Assembly: GCF_016653615.1 (NCBI RefSeq)
Contig: NZ_CP067393.1
Coordinates: forward strand, 2,805,673 to 2,869,672
Direction: 5' to 3'
Source: Entomomonas asaccharolytica
GTDB taxonomy: Bacteria; Pseudomonadota; Gammaproteobacteria; Pseudomonadales; Pseudomonadaceae
Length of the DNA stretch: 64,000 nt
A program made the translations under genes and the position numbers. Positions within the stretch are counted from its first letter, which is position 1, and every line of letters starts with the position of its first letter. Positions 39,317 through 47,646 of this stretch are shown one piece after another. The notes beneath the pieces were generated by a model, which saw only the letters and a program-made list of their open reading frames with translations, searched no databases and was not told the DNA's origin.

Positions 39317-40915
39317 ATGAAAAAGATAAAATTTTTACTAGTGGTTGTAAGTTTATTATCTATTATCTCTTGTAGCAGTATTTCCCAAGAGATAAAAAAA
39401 ACTCAACTTTACAATAAAGTCATACAACATAATCGCCATAATGATTATGTAAATAGCTCACTTACAGCTATCGAGTTTCTTAGAGATTTCAGTGATGATA
39501 GTCGTGCAACATTTATGATTAATACCATAAATAATAATATTTATAATGCACAAATATTAGCTCCATTCTCTCCAACCAAAATAAATAAGGATGATTATGG
39601 AATAGTGAGATATAAAAATTTGAGAACTATAATTTCCGCCTTAGATAATGCTGGATTAAATCCAACAATTCTGTCCGCTATAGATAGATCAAAACTATCT
39701 ATTGATACTAAAAAGAAGACAAATATTCCTTTAACAGTAGCGGATATAAATCAAAATATTGCTGAACAATATTATTTAAAGGGAAATAAACATTATATTT
39801 ATAATAAGGAAGATTATTTAGTTAGAGCTAAGATTTATCAAGAAGGACTGCAATATTATAACTATAAAGATATGGCCATTTTAATGGAAGAAAACGAACT
39901 CAACTATTCTGGTGAAATCACTGAGAGTTACTATCAAAAAGCTTTACAAGCAATTAATAACGGAGAGTATAAAACTGCTAGCCAATATTTACAAAAAACC
40001 CTAAATAGTTATAAAGAACACGATAACTATGAAGATAGTAAAACACTATTTAATAAATATGATGAGATTTGGCGTAAAGAAGAAGCCAATCAATTCTATA
40101 AACAGGGACAAAAACTAGCTACCCACTTAAAATCCTTACAAGACTATGAAAGTGCAAGTAGAGCTTATCATAATGCCTATTTAATTTATGAACCTTATGG
40201 TGATTTCAAAGATAGTTATTTTCTAGCTGCAAAATATGATGAAGTTTGGAGAAAAATGCGAGCTGAAGAATACTATCAAAAGGCACAATCTATAAGTAAA
40301 TATGCTAAAACAAAAAAAGAACACAAAGAAGCAGCATCGTATTTCCAACTAGCGTATACAACTTATCAAGCCTATGGTAACTTTAAAGATAGTTACTCAT
40401 TAGCCCAAAAAGAAAAATCACTGAGTATGGTAAATGTCTACCTATTTCCAATTGGTGATATTAATAAAGCAATTTATTTTCTTTTAAAAGAATCTGATGA
40501 TTTTAATATTGTTAATAATTCCGCCACTAGCGATATTGCAATTGATGCTTCTTACTATAAAGATACTGATGAGTATAAAAGTATTATTTCCATTGATGAG
40601 TTTGAAGACGAAAACTATCAATATGAAGAGATTAAAGAAAAGTCTGAAAGAATATATACTTTAACGGTTGTTTTAAAGGTTACTAATAAATTAAATATGA
40701 CAGAGTCTTTTGAAGTCACTAAATCCTCATCTATTATTCATACCTATTATGAAGGTAACTATCCCACATACTTACAAGCTAGTTATGAAACCCTTAATAG
40801 CTCATCTAACTCATTAAAAAGTTATTCAGCTTTAGCCAATGAAGCTGTATCAGATCGAGATTATTATTTAAGTAAGGCACTAGATTCTATTTTACAAAGT
40901 TTAGTAAACAAATAA
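39317..40915 (+). CDS. Repeat-containing lipoprotein of unknown function
   Basis: The 532-residue protein starts with a lipoprotein signal (KKIKFLLVVVSLLSIISC); Cys19 is the probable lipidation site and SS at +2/+3 favours the outer membrane. Four imperfect repeats of about 55-60 residues at roughly 151-190, 205-260, 260-318 and 319-366 look TPR-like: Y-x-(K/Q)-G/A-Q starts, S-R-A-Y helices, then Y-x-x-Y-G-(D/N)-F-K-D-S-Y and K-Y-D-E-(I/V)-W-R-K at the unit ends. The C-terminal 150 residues are acidic and beta-rich (DEFEDENYQYEEI). I do not recognise the family. A small membrane-protein gene follows after 76 nt. Confidence 0.8.
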   Translation: MKKIKFLLVVVSLLSIISCSSISQEIKKTQLYNKVIQHNRHNDYVNSSLTAIEFLRDFSDDSRATFMINTINNNIYNAQILAPFSPTKINKDDYGIVRYKNLRTIISALDNAGLNPTILSAIDRSKLSIDTKKKTNIPLTVADINQNIAEQYYLKGNKHYIYNKEDYLVRAKIYQEGLQYYNYKDMAILMEENELNYSGEITESYYQKALQAINNGEYKTASQYLQKTLNSYKEHDNYEDSKTLFNKYDEIWRKEEANQFYKQGQKLATHLKSLQDYESASRAYHNAYLIYEPYGDFKDSYFLAAKYDEVWRKMRAEEYYQKAQSISKYAKTKKEHKEAASYFQLAYTTYQAYGNFKDSYSLAQKEKSLSMVNVYLFPIGDINKAIYFLLKESDDFNIVNNSATSDIAIDASYYKDTDEYKSIISIDEFEDENYQYEEIKEKSERIYTLTVVLKVTNKLNMTESFEVTKSSSIIHTYYEGNYPTYLQASYETLNSSSNSLKSYSALANEAVSDRDYYLSKALDSILQSLVNK

Positions 40916-40991
40916 CTGCTACCTATTGCCAATTTTCAGTAACTCATCTCCTCCTTAAACTAACTACAACTATTATAAAGAGGTAACTATT

Positions 40992-41150
40992 ATGTTTATG
41001 GGTGGTTCTATTTTTGCTGCTATTGGTATTATTATGTGTATTTATGCTTGTATTAAAGATATACAAGCCAGCAAAATCATTTGGGCAATTTTGGATATTC
41101 TATTTTTCCCTGTTGGGGTCATTCGCTGTATTATGCATTTATTAAGTTAA
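40992..41150 (+). CDS. 52-residue small membrane protein
   Basis: An ORF of 52 codons (MFMGGSIFAAIGIIMCIYAC...) follows AGAGG with a 9-nt spacer. It encodes two hydrophobic segments (about 5-20 and 28-48) joined by KDIQASK, and contains three cysteines. It lies 76 nt after the repeat lipoprotein on the same strand and ends just before a strong terminator, so the two are probably co-transcribed. The family is not recognised. Translation is likely from the context, but the function is unknown. Confidence 0.6.
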   Translation: MFMGGSIFAAIGIIMCIYACIKDIQASKIIWAILDILFFPVGVIRCIMHLLS

Positions 41151-41167
41151 ATGTTTAAATAATAAAC

Positions 41168-41203
41168 AAAAAAGCGTTACGCATTGAATAACGCTTTTTT
41201 TAT
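41168..41203. terminator. Bidirectional terminator after the small membrane protein
   Basis: GCGTTA (41174-41179) pairs with TAACGC (41189-41194), extended by A runs on the left and T runs on the right, so the stem reaches 12 bp with a 9-nt loop. T tracts lie on both strands, which suits the convergent genes on each side. Confidence 0.9.
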
Positions 41204-41228
41204 ACTTTCAAATTTTCTTCAATATATA

Positions 41229-41765
41229 CTAGCTTTCAATAATTCTTTGCAAGAACTCCATATAATTTTTAGCACTTTGCTCAATTTCTTGAGTAGAAAG
41301 CTCGTATTCAGCACCATAAAAAGCAAACAAAGGCTGATAATCTGCATGCACATATTTCATAGTGACTTCAAACGGACGTAACAACTCTTGTAACGTATAT
41401 TGATAACGCCCCTCTTTACTAAAATCTTGTTCTTTAATACCTGCTGATACAGCAAGCGCCACCTTACGATTGGTTAATTTATCACCTGTTTGTCCATAAG
41501 CCCAACCATAGGTAAATACTTCATCCAACCACTGCTTTAATAACGGTGGACAATTAAACCAATAAACAGGAAACTGCAATACTAAGGCTGCATGCTGTTC
41601 AATTAAAAGCTGTTCTTTTTCTACATTAATAACGCCATTTGGATAGGCTTTATAAAGTTCATGTACTGTAAATCGCTCTGGATATTTTTTTAACTCTTCT
41701 AGCCAACATTTATTAATCTTAGAATTCTCAATATTAGGATGTGTCACCACCACTAATGTTTTCAT
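41229..41765 (-). CDS. Flavodoxin-like NAD(P)H-dependent oxidoreductase
   Basis: The 178-residue protein belongs to the Flavodoxin_2 (KefF/MdaB/YwrO) group: LVVVTHPNIENSKINKCW at the N-terminus, LVLQFPVYWFNCPPLLKQWLDEVFTYGWAYG in the middle. These are FMN or FAD quinone/azo reductases. It is divergent from an HxlR regulator at 41882, the usual arrangement for electrophile- or quinone-induced reductase genes. The substrate is not known. Confidence 0.85.
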   Translation of the reverse strand: MKTLVVVTHPNIENSKINKCWLEELKKYPERFTVHELYKAYPNGVINVEKEQLLIEQHAALVLQFPVYWFNCPPLLKQWLDEVFTYGWAYGQTGDKLTNRKVALAVSAGIKEQDFSKEGRYQYTLQELLRPFEVTMKYVHADYQPLFAFYGAEYELSTQEIEQSAKNYMEFLQRIIES

Positions 41766-41881
41766 ACTAAAGCTCCTTAAAAATATATAACAATGACGTT
41801 AACCACAGCAGTATATGGTATGATTTACTATGAATGAAGTACGCACAATAATGTTATATACTATCTTAAAGGAGAGTATAA
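41766..41881. promoter_or_regulatory. Shared regulatory region of the reductase and hxlR genes
   Basis: The 116-nt divergent spacer contains AGTATA (41810-41815) and TATACT (41857-41862). They read as -10 boxes TATACT facing outward on opposite strands, with a 41-nt gap between them. No strong -35 hexamer is visible for either, which suits activator-dependent or repressed promoters. An HxlR-type protein probably binds here. AAAGGAGAG precedes the regulator's TTG start. Confidence 0.45.
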
Positions 41882-42226
41882 TTGGCAATTAATCCTTGTA
41901 GTCCAACAGGTAGCAAATTAGAAGATACAGATTTTGGCTATACATTGGCAGTAATCGGTGGCAAGTATAAAATGATCGTGTTGTATTGGCTAAATGAAAA
42001 CCAACCTGTAATGCGTTTTAATGAACTTAAGCGCTGTATAGGTACTATCTCTTTTAAAACATTAAGTACCACTTTAAAAGAGTTAGAAAAAGATCAATTA
42101 ATTATTAGAAAAGAATACCCACAAATCCCACCTAAAGTGGAATATAGTTTATCAAAACGAGGCAAATCATTAATCCCCGTATTAGATATGATGTGTAATT
42201 GGGGCAAACAGCATCGATTAAAATAA
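41882..42226 (+). CDS. HxlR-family transcriptional regulator
   Basis: The 114-residue winged-helix protein contains LAVIGGKYKMIVLYWL, MRFNELKRCIGTISFKTLSTTLKELEKDQLI and YSLSKRGKSLIPVLDMMCNWG, all HxlR signatures. A cysteine near the N-terminus (CSPTG) and others may sense thiol-reactive compounds, as in HypR/YodB relatives. The start is TTG at 41882, strongly supported by AAAGGAGAG; no ATG lies in frame before the conserved region. It is divergent from the reductase it probably controls. Confidence 0.86.
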   Translation: MAINPCSPTGSKLEDTDFGYTLAVIGGKYKMIVLYWLNENQPVMRFNELKRCIGTISFKTLSTTLKELEKDQLIIRKEYPQIPPKVEYSLSKRGKSLIPVLDMMCNWGKQHRLK

Positions 42227-42262
42227 TGGGTAGTCCACTTTGTTGGAACTACCCATTATTTA
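42222..42262. terminator. Bidirectional terminator between hxlR and clpB
   Basis: AATAATGGGTAGT (42222-42234) pairs with ACTACCCATTATT (42248-42260), with a further CCA/TGG pairing toward the loop. The left arm overlaps the hxlR stop codon. AT-rich tails follow on both strands. Confidence 0.85.
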
Positions 42263-42284
42263 TAGTTAGTTTATTAAACTAGTA

Positions 42285-44855
42285 TTATTCAAATACTATC
42301 TCATCATCCTTAACCGTTGCATGGATAGTAGATTTTGGCATAAATTTACCTGCCAAAATTTGTTGCGCTAATGGGTTTTCAATCCAACGTTGGATAGCGC
42401 GTTTTAGTGGACGTGCGCCATACACAGGGTCAAAACCAACTGCAATTAATTTATACATTGCTGCTTGATCTAGTTCTAAATCTAGATCGCGCTCTACTAG
42501 GCGGCTACGTAAGCGACTGAGTTGAATTTCAGCAATTCCCGCAATTTGCTCTCTAGCCAATGGGTCAAAGATAACCACTTCATCGATACGGTTAATAAAC
42601 TCTGGTCTAAAGTGGCTATTTACTGCATCCATTACCGCTGCATTTTGCGCTTCTTTATCACCTACAAGCTCTTGAATTTGTGCAGACCCTAAGTTAGATG
42701 TCATTACCACTACGGTATTACGGAAATCAACAGTACGACCTTGGCTGTCCGTTAAGCGACCATCTTCTAATACCTGTAATAGGATATTAAATACATCGGG
42801 ATGGGCTTTTTCCACTTCATCCATCAATATCACTGAGTAAGGGCGACGACGTACTGCTTCGGTTAAGTAACCACCTTCTTCATAACCTACATAGCCTGGA
42901 GGCGCACCAATTAAACGAGCTACTGAATGCTTCTCCATAAATTCGGACATATCAATCCGCACCATTGCGTCTTCAGTATCAAATAAGAACGCTGCCAAAG
43001 CTTTGCAAAGTTCAGTTTTACCTACCCCTGTTGGCCCCAAGAATAAGAACGAACCACTGGGACGATTAGGGTCAGATAAACCAGCTCTAGCACGACGCAC
43101 CGCATTGGATACCGCCACTACCGCAGTATCTTGACCAATAACACGCTTATGTAAATCCTGCTCCATATGTAGCAGTTTTTCACGTTCGCCTTCCATCATC
43201 TTCGATACAGGAATACCCGTCCATTTAGAAATAACTTCAGCAATTTCTTCTTCGGTTACCTTGTTGCGTAACAGGCGATTTTCTGGCTGATTTTCAGTGT
43301 TTTTAACCGCCTCATCCAGTTTCTTTTCAAGATCTGGAATAGTACCATACTGTAATTCTGCCATCTTATTAAGATCGCCTTTACGACGAGCATTTTCTAA
43401 CTCAGTACGGGCTTGTTCAATTTGCTGTTGAATCTGTGCAGTATCTTGTACGCCTGCTTTTTCAGATTTCCATACTTCTTCAAGATCAGCATATTCTTTT
43501 TCAAGATGGCTTATATCACCTTGTAATTTTTCAAGGCGTAATCTAGCAGGCTCATCTTGTTCTTTTTTAAGCGCTTCACGCTCAATTTTTAATTGAATAA
43601 GACGACGCTCTAAACGGTCTAGTGCTTCTGGTTTAGAGTCAATTTCCATACGAATACGGCTAGCCGCTTCGTCGATTAAGTCAATGGCTTTATCGGGTAA
43701 CTGACGATCCGTAATATAGCGTTGCGACAACTTAGCCGCAGCAATAATCGCACTATCAGTAATAGATACCCCGTGATGCACTTCATAGCGCTCTTTTAAA
43801 CCACGTAGAATAGCAATGGTATCTTCTTCGGTAGGTTCATCCACCAATACTTTTTGGAAGCGACGCTCAAGCGCTGCATCTTTTTCAATATATTGACGGT
43901 ACTCGTCTAAGGTAGTGGCACCCACGCAATGTAATTCACCACGCGCTAGTGCAGGTTTTAACATATTACCGGCATCCATTGCCCCGTCAGCTTTACCTGC
44001 GCCAACCATGGTATGGATTTCGTCAATAAATAGAATTATCCGCCCTTCTTGTTTAGCAAGTTCGTTTAATACTGCTTTTAAACGTTCTTCAAATTCACCA
44101 CGGAATTTAGCGCCAGCAATTAATGCGCCCATATCTAAGGCTAATAAACGCTTATCTTTTAGTCCATCAGGTACTTCACCATTGATAATACGTTGTGCTA
44201 GCCCTTCAACAATGGCTGTTTTACCTACACCTGGCTCGCCTATTAGCACAGGGTTATTTTTAGTACGACGTTGTAGCACTTGAATGGTTCTTCGAATTTC
44301 ATCATCACGACCAATCACGGGATCTAGCTTGCCTTCTTCTGCTCGTTTAGTCAGATCCACGGTATATTTACTTAGTGCTTGCCGTTTATCTTCTGAATCA
44401 GCATCGTTAACACTTTGCCCACCACGTAGGTTTTCTATAGCATTTTCTAGCGCTTGCTTACTAACACCCTGCCCTAATAATAATTTGCCTAAAGCTGTAC
44501 TATTATCTAAGGCGGCTAATAACACTAGTTCACTAGAAATAAATTGATCATTTTTTTGTTGTGCTAAACGGTCAGCTTGGTTTAACAGCCGATTCATATC
44601 ATTAGAAATACTGATATCACCCGTTGGATTTTGGATTTTTGGTAAATCAGCAATGGCTTTATCTAAAGCACTGTTTAACTGGTTTACATTAAAACCTACT
44701 TGGCTTAATAAAGGTTTAATTGAACCACCTTGTTGATTTAACAACGCAGAAAATAAATGCAGTGGTTCAATATTAGGATTATCTTGGCCTATGGCTAATG
44801 ATTGTGCATCTGCTAATGCAGCTTGTAATTTACTGGTAAAGCGGTCTATACGCAT
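42285..44855 (-). CDS. clpB: Disaggregase chaperone ClpB
   Basis: The 856-residue Hsp100 protein has an N domain ([17 protein letters not shown]), AAA1 with Walker [10 protein letters not shown], a long coiled-coil M domain between the two ATPase modules (about 400-530), and AAA2 with Walker [10 protein letters not shown] and the arginine-rich C-terminal region. ClpB extracts polypeptides from aggregates together with DnaK. AAAGGAG lies 11 nt upstream of the ATG. A sigma-32-type promoter lies about 80-115 nt upstream. Confidence 0.97.
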   Translation of the reverse strand: MRIDRFTSKLQAALADAQSLAIGQDNPNIEPLHLFSALLNQQGGSIKPLLSQVGFNVNQLNSALDKAIADLPKIQNPTGDISISNDMNRLLNQADRLAQQKNDQFISSELVLLAALDNSTALGKLLLGQGVSKQALENAIENLRGGQSVNDADSEDKRQALSKYTVDLTKRAEEGKLDPVIGRDDEIRRTIQVLQRRTKNNPVLIGEPGVGKTAIVEGLAQRIINGEVPDGLKDKRLLALDMGALIAGAKFRGEFEERLKAVLNELAKQEGRIILFIDEIHTMVGAGKADGAMDAGNMLKPALARGELHCVGATTLDEYRQYIEKDAALERRFQKVLVDEPTEEDTIAILRGLKERYEVHHGVSITDSAIIAAAKLSQRYITDRQLPDKAIDLIDEAASRIRMEIDSKPEALDRLERRLIQLKIEREALKKEQDEPARLRLEKLQGDISHLEKEYADLEEVWKSEKAGVQDTAQIQQQIEQARTELENARRKGDLNKMAELQYGTIPDLEKKLDEAVKNTENQPENRLLRNKVTEEEIAEVISKWTGIPVSKMMEGEREKLLHMEQDLHKRVIGQDTAVVAVSNAVRRARAGLSDPNRPSGSFLFLGPTGVGKTELCKALAAFLFDTEDAMVRIDMSEFMEKHSVARLIGAPPGYVGYEEGGYLTEAVRRRPYSVILMDEVEKAHPDVFNILLQVLEDGRLTDSQGRTVDFRNTVVVMTSNLGSAQIQELVGDKEAQNAAVMDAVNSHFRPEFINRIDEVVIFDPLAREQIAGIAEIQLSRLRSRLVERDLDLELDQAAMYKLIAVGFDPVYGARPLKRAIQRWIENPLAQQILAGKFMPKSTIHATVKDDEIVFE

Positions 44856-44937
44856 ATAATGACGCTCCTTTAACTTTTGGGCTAAGCCATATTTAGTTAA
44901 TGTTGGTTAAATCAATATAGCTCGCAATATGTAATAT

Positions 44938-44969
44938 TAGATAAGGTCTTTTATAGCAAAGTTCAAGGG
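44938..44969 (-). promoter_or_regulatory. Heat-shock (sigma-32) promoter of clpB
   Basis: On the minus strand CCCTTGAA (44969-44962) is followed after 15 nt by CCTTATCTA (44946-44938). This matches the sigma-32 consensus CTTGAA / CCCCATnTA except for two T for C changes in the -10. The predicted leader is about 75 nt to the clpB ATG. Confidence 0.7.
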
Positions 44970-45038
44970 TAGATTTATGTTATTCTTTAGGATAGTTTAT
45001 AGTGATCAATAATAGATTATTTTTTATTAGGTGTAAGA

Positions 45039-45464
45039 ATGAAAGGTAGAGTACGTTGGGTTGGTGAAAGACAATTTGTAGCTGAATCGGGAAGTGGTCA
45101 TACAGTGGTATTAGATGGTCCTCCTGAACATGGTGGACGCAATATAGGTATTCGTCCAATGGAAATGTTATTACTTGGCTTAGGTGGTTGTAGTAATTTT
45201 GATGTAATCAATATTTTAGAGAAAGCACGGCAAGCCGTAGAAGACTGTGAAGTTTTTTTAGAGGCAGAACGTGCTGATGAAGAGCCTAAAGTATTCACAA
45301 AAATACATTTACACTTTGTTGTTAAAGGTCGTAATTTAAAAGAAACACAAGTTAAACGTGCTATTGATTTATCCGCTGAGAAGTATTGCTCTGCTTCTAT
45401 TATGCTTGGACGGGCTGGGGTTGAAGTGACACACGACTACGAAATTGTAGAATTAGCTAACTAA
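45039..45464 (+). CDS. OsmC/YhfA-family protein
   Basis: The 141-residue protein has the OsmC-fold features GIRPMEMLLLGLGGCSNFDVINIL (the first catalytic-type cysteine in GGCS) and KYCSASIML (the second cysteine). It resembles the YhfA/Ohr-like branch that reduces organic hydroperoxides with two cysteines, but the exact activity is unproven. AGGTG precedes the ATG by 6 nt. It is divergent from clpB, and a perfect hairpin follows the stop codon. Confidence 0.82.
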   Translation: MKGRVRWVGERQFVAESGSGHTVVLDGPPEHGGRNIGIRPMEMLLLGLGGCSNFDVINILEKARQAVEDCEVFLEAERADEEPKVFTKIHLHFVVKGRNLKETQVKRAIDLSAEKYCSASIMLGRAGVEVTHDYEIVELAN

Positions 45465-45473
45465 TCAATATCC

Positions 45474-45498
45474 TATGGATCCCTTCAAGGGATCCATA
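45474..45498 (+). terminator. Hairpin after the osmC-like gene
   Basis: TATGGATCCC (45474-45483) and GGGATCCATA (45489-45498) form a perfect 10-bp stem with a 5-nt loop, 9 nt after the stop codon. There is no T run, so it may act as a stabiliser or assist Rho-dependent termination. Confidence 0.45.
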
Positions 45499-45564
45499 AA
45501 CCATTAAGCCATATTCTTTATTAGACTACACCATTTAATTTTAGACTGCGCTTGGTTACTGTCA

Positions 45565-45808
45565 TCAATTAATTTTATTGTATTGATAACCACTACTTAC
45601 CCTACCTGCTAGTATAAATATAGCCCACTTCACAAACACCATAGTAGCTACAAAAACAATACTACCAGCTATCCAAACTAATTTGTTAACTGCACCAAAA
45701 TTTGTGGTAGATATAGTGATAACTGCTGTTACTCCCAAAATGAGACAGCTTACTATTAATTGCTTTTATTTTTTTACAAACTTGACATCGCTTATTAGAC
45801 GAATTCAT
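45565..45808 (-). pseudogene. Frame-disrupted small zinc-ribbon/membrane protein gene
   Basis: From ATG 45808 the frame reads MNSSNKRCQVCKKIKA and then hits a stop. Removing one A near the GCAATTA junction opens a frame continuing LIVSCLILGVTAVITISTT, a second hydrophobic segment (WIAGSIVFVATMVFVKWAIF) and an end at TGA 45565. The span is 244 nt (3n+1), consistent with one inserted base. The product would be about 80 residues: a Cys pair, then two membrane helices. It occupies about half of a 470-nt gap; the rest holds the downstream promoter region and nothing else I can support. A sequencing error is possible. Confidence 0.45.
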
Positions 45809-45842
45809 ATGCTATGCAATCTACTACTATAGATTGACATTG

Positions 45843-45871
45843 CTTAAAATAACCTTAAATAAGGTTATAAT
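45843..45871 (+). promoter_or_regulatory. Promoter with overlapping palindrome upstream of 45938
   Basis: A TATAAT -10 box (45866-45871) has a weak CTTAAA at -35 with 17-nt spacing. The spacer contains a perfect 16-bp palindrome AACCTTA-AA-TAAGGTT (45851-45866) whose last base is the first base of the -10, a typical repressor-site position. Confidence 0.5.
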
Positions 45872-45937
45872 TAATTTTTAGTTAAGCATTATTTAATAAA
45901 TTATTATTTATCAGTAGGATGGCATTTATAACGGGCT

Positions 45938-46282
45938 ATGTTTAATCTCTCATTAAAAAAACTTTATGTTAGTAAAATTGGTAATTACCTACTTTTAATA
46001 GCACTCCTTAAATGGGGTGGGATGATTTGCGCTATATTAGGTATATTGCTGGCTGTTTTGTTTAATAATTATTGGATAGCTATTATTGTAGGTGCTTTAC
46101 TGGCTGTTATTGGTGTTGTAGTCTCTCTTATAGCACATGTTATTAATAAAAAACTAAACAAGATTATCACTAAGGGTGGTAGTTTGATCGCAGGCACGGA
46201 AAACTATTTAAAGAATCAAGCCATACAACATGGTAAAAAGCTTACGCCTAAAAGAAAAAATAACAGTAACAAATCCTTATAA
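45938..46282 (+). CDS. Hypothetical two-helix membrane protein
   Basis: The 114-residue protein has a hydrophobic region of two membrane segments (about 24-47 and 50-68) and a lysine-rich C-terminal tail (KKLNKIITKGG, then KKLTPKRKNNSNKS). The N-terminus is also basic. No known domain is apparent. It lacks a strong ribosome-binding site but has a TATAAT promoter with an overlapping palindrome about 70 nt upstream. It precedes the pqi-like operon by 85 nt on the same strand. Confidence 0.6.
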   Translation: MFNLSLKKLYVSKIGNYLLLIALLKWGGMICAILGILLAVLFNNYWIAIIVGALLAVIGVVVSLIAHVINKKLNKIITKGGSLIAGTENYLKNQAIQHGKKLTPKRKNNSNKSL

Positions 46283-46367
46283 AGTTATGCCGACTTCAAT
46301 AAATAATATTATTAACTAATTCATACACAATGCTATTATACATACAATCTTGTTAGTTAATTTTAAT

Positions 46368-47027
46368 ATGCCAAATACCCCTAGTGAACAAAATACAGAT
46401 CTTGCGCTAAGCGATTTAATTGCTTGTCCAGAATGTGATCTATTAATGGCTTGTGATCATTTGCAAGATGATGAGCGGATTACTTGTAGCCGCTGTGGGG
46501 CGAAATTAAAAATTTATCGACGCAATATGGTAACAAGAGCATTAGCTCTTGTTTTAACAGCACTTATTTTATTTATTCCTGCTAGTTTTGTACCTATTCT
46601 GAAAATTGATATTTTGGGGCAAACTCAAGAAGCATCTGTATGGGATAGCGTGCTTGGGCTTTACCATTCTGGCATGGAAGCAATTTCAGTATTAGTATTA
46701 ATGTGTGGCTTTGCTATTCCCCTTTGTAAACTTCTTTGTCAGCTTTATGTCTTATTAGCGATTTACACTAATAAAGGTAAAGTACTGGCTATTATCTTTT
46801 TTAAAACATATCAGCAACTCAAAGAGTGGGGTATGTTAGAAATTTATTTATTAGGTATATTAGTTTCAATTGTCAAATTACATGGTATGGCTCAATTACA
46901 TATTGGTGTAGGGCTAGCTTGTTTTATCATGCTGTTGTTTGTCCAAGTATGGCTAGAGATTGTTATGAATCAACCACAAACATGGGTATTATTGGAAGAA
47001 ATAAATGATAGCAACAAGAGCGATTGA
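46368..47027 (+). CDS. pqiA: PqiA/LetA-like membrane protein, first half
   Basis: The 219-residue product has an N-terminal zinc ribbon (CPEC ... CSRC) and four membrane segments with the PqiA-domain pattern RALALVLTALILFIPASFVPIL and ISVLVLMCGFAIPLCKLLCQL. In E. coli PqiA and LetA/YebS are single proteins with two such domains; here the unit is split into two genes. ATG 46368 is preferred to the TTG at 46350; no strong ribosome-binding site is visible for either. It overlaps the second pqiA-like gene by 23 nt. PqiA/LetA is the inner-membrane partner of an MCE-protein lipid transport system. Confidence 0.82.
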   Translation: MPNTPSEQNTDLALSDLIACPECDLLMACDHLQDDERITCSRCGAKLKIYRRNMVTRALALVLTALILFIPASFVPILKIDILGQTQEASVWDSVLGLYHSGMEAISVLVLMCGFAIPLCKLLCQLYVLLAIYTNKGKVLAIIFFKTYQQLKEWGMLEIYLLGILVSIVKLHGMAQLHIGVGLACFIMLLFVQVWLEIVMNQPQTWVLLEEINDSNKSD

Positions 47028-47646
47028 TAAGGGTATTATTACCTGCCATAGCTGTCATTACTTAGCGAGTATAGATGATCTAAATACTCCTTGTGGGCGT
47101 TGTGGTTCAACATTACATATTAGGCGTCCACAATCGATTATGAGAACGTGGTTACTGTTGATCACCGCCACTATTTTATATATTCCTGCCAATTTACTAC
47201 CGATTATGACGGTTAATTATCTAGGCATGACTACTCCCTCTACCATTATGGAAGGGGTATTAACCTTTATTCATATGGGCGATTGGTTTGTAGGCGGTGT
47301 GGTATTTACAGCTAGCATCTTAGTTCCATCAATGAAGCTATTAGGCCTTGCGGTTTTATTAATTTATGTACAACGTGGCCGACATTTACCGCCCAAAGTA
47401 TGCACAATCATGTTTCGTTTTATCGAATGGATTGGTCGTTGGTCAATGTTGGATATTTTTGTAATTGCCATTATGGTTGCCTTAGTTAATTTTGGTAATC
47501 TTTCGACTATTACTGCTGACTGGGGTGCATTAGCCTTTGGTAGTGTGGTGATTATTACCATGTTGGCTGCTATTTCCTTTGATCCTCGTTTAATTTGGGA
47601 TCATGTTGAAAAAATTGAAAATAATGAGAAACCACTGAATGAGTAA
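47005..47646 (+). CDS. PqiA/LetA-like membrane protein, second half
   Basis: The 213-residue product repeats the PqiA domain: a zinc ribbon (CHSCHYL and CGRCGS), then membrane segments with RTWLLLITATILYIPANLLPIM and MLDIFVIAIMVALVNFG. It corresponds to the C-terminal half of the E. coli PqiA or LetA protein. It overlaps the gene before it by 23 nt and the MCE gene after it by 8 nt, so all three are translationally linked and should form one inner-membrane complex. Confidence 0.86.
   Translation: MIATRAIDKGIITCHSCHYLASIDDLNTPCGRCGSTLHIRRPQSIMRTWLLLITATILYIPANLLPIMTVNYLGMTTPSTIMEGVLTFIHMGDWFVGGVVFTASILVPSMKLLGLAVLLIYVQRGRHLPPKVCTIMFRFIEWIGRWSMLDIFVIAIMVALVNFGNLSTITADWGALAFGSVVIITMLAAISFDPRLIWDHVEKIENNEKPLNE

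Noticed and set aside
42285-44855. Several opposite-strand ORFs inside clpB, oxyR/spoT, glyS and autotransporter genes
   Set aside because: They are shadows of long, clearly conserved genes and show no independent starts or motifs.
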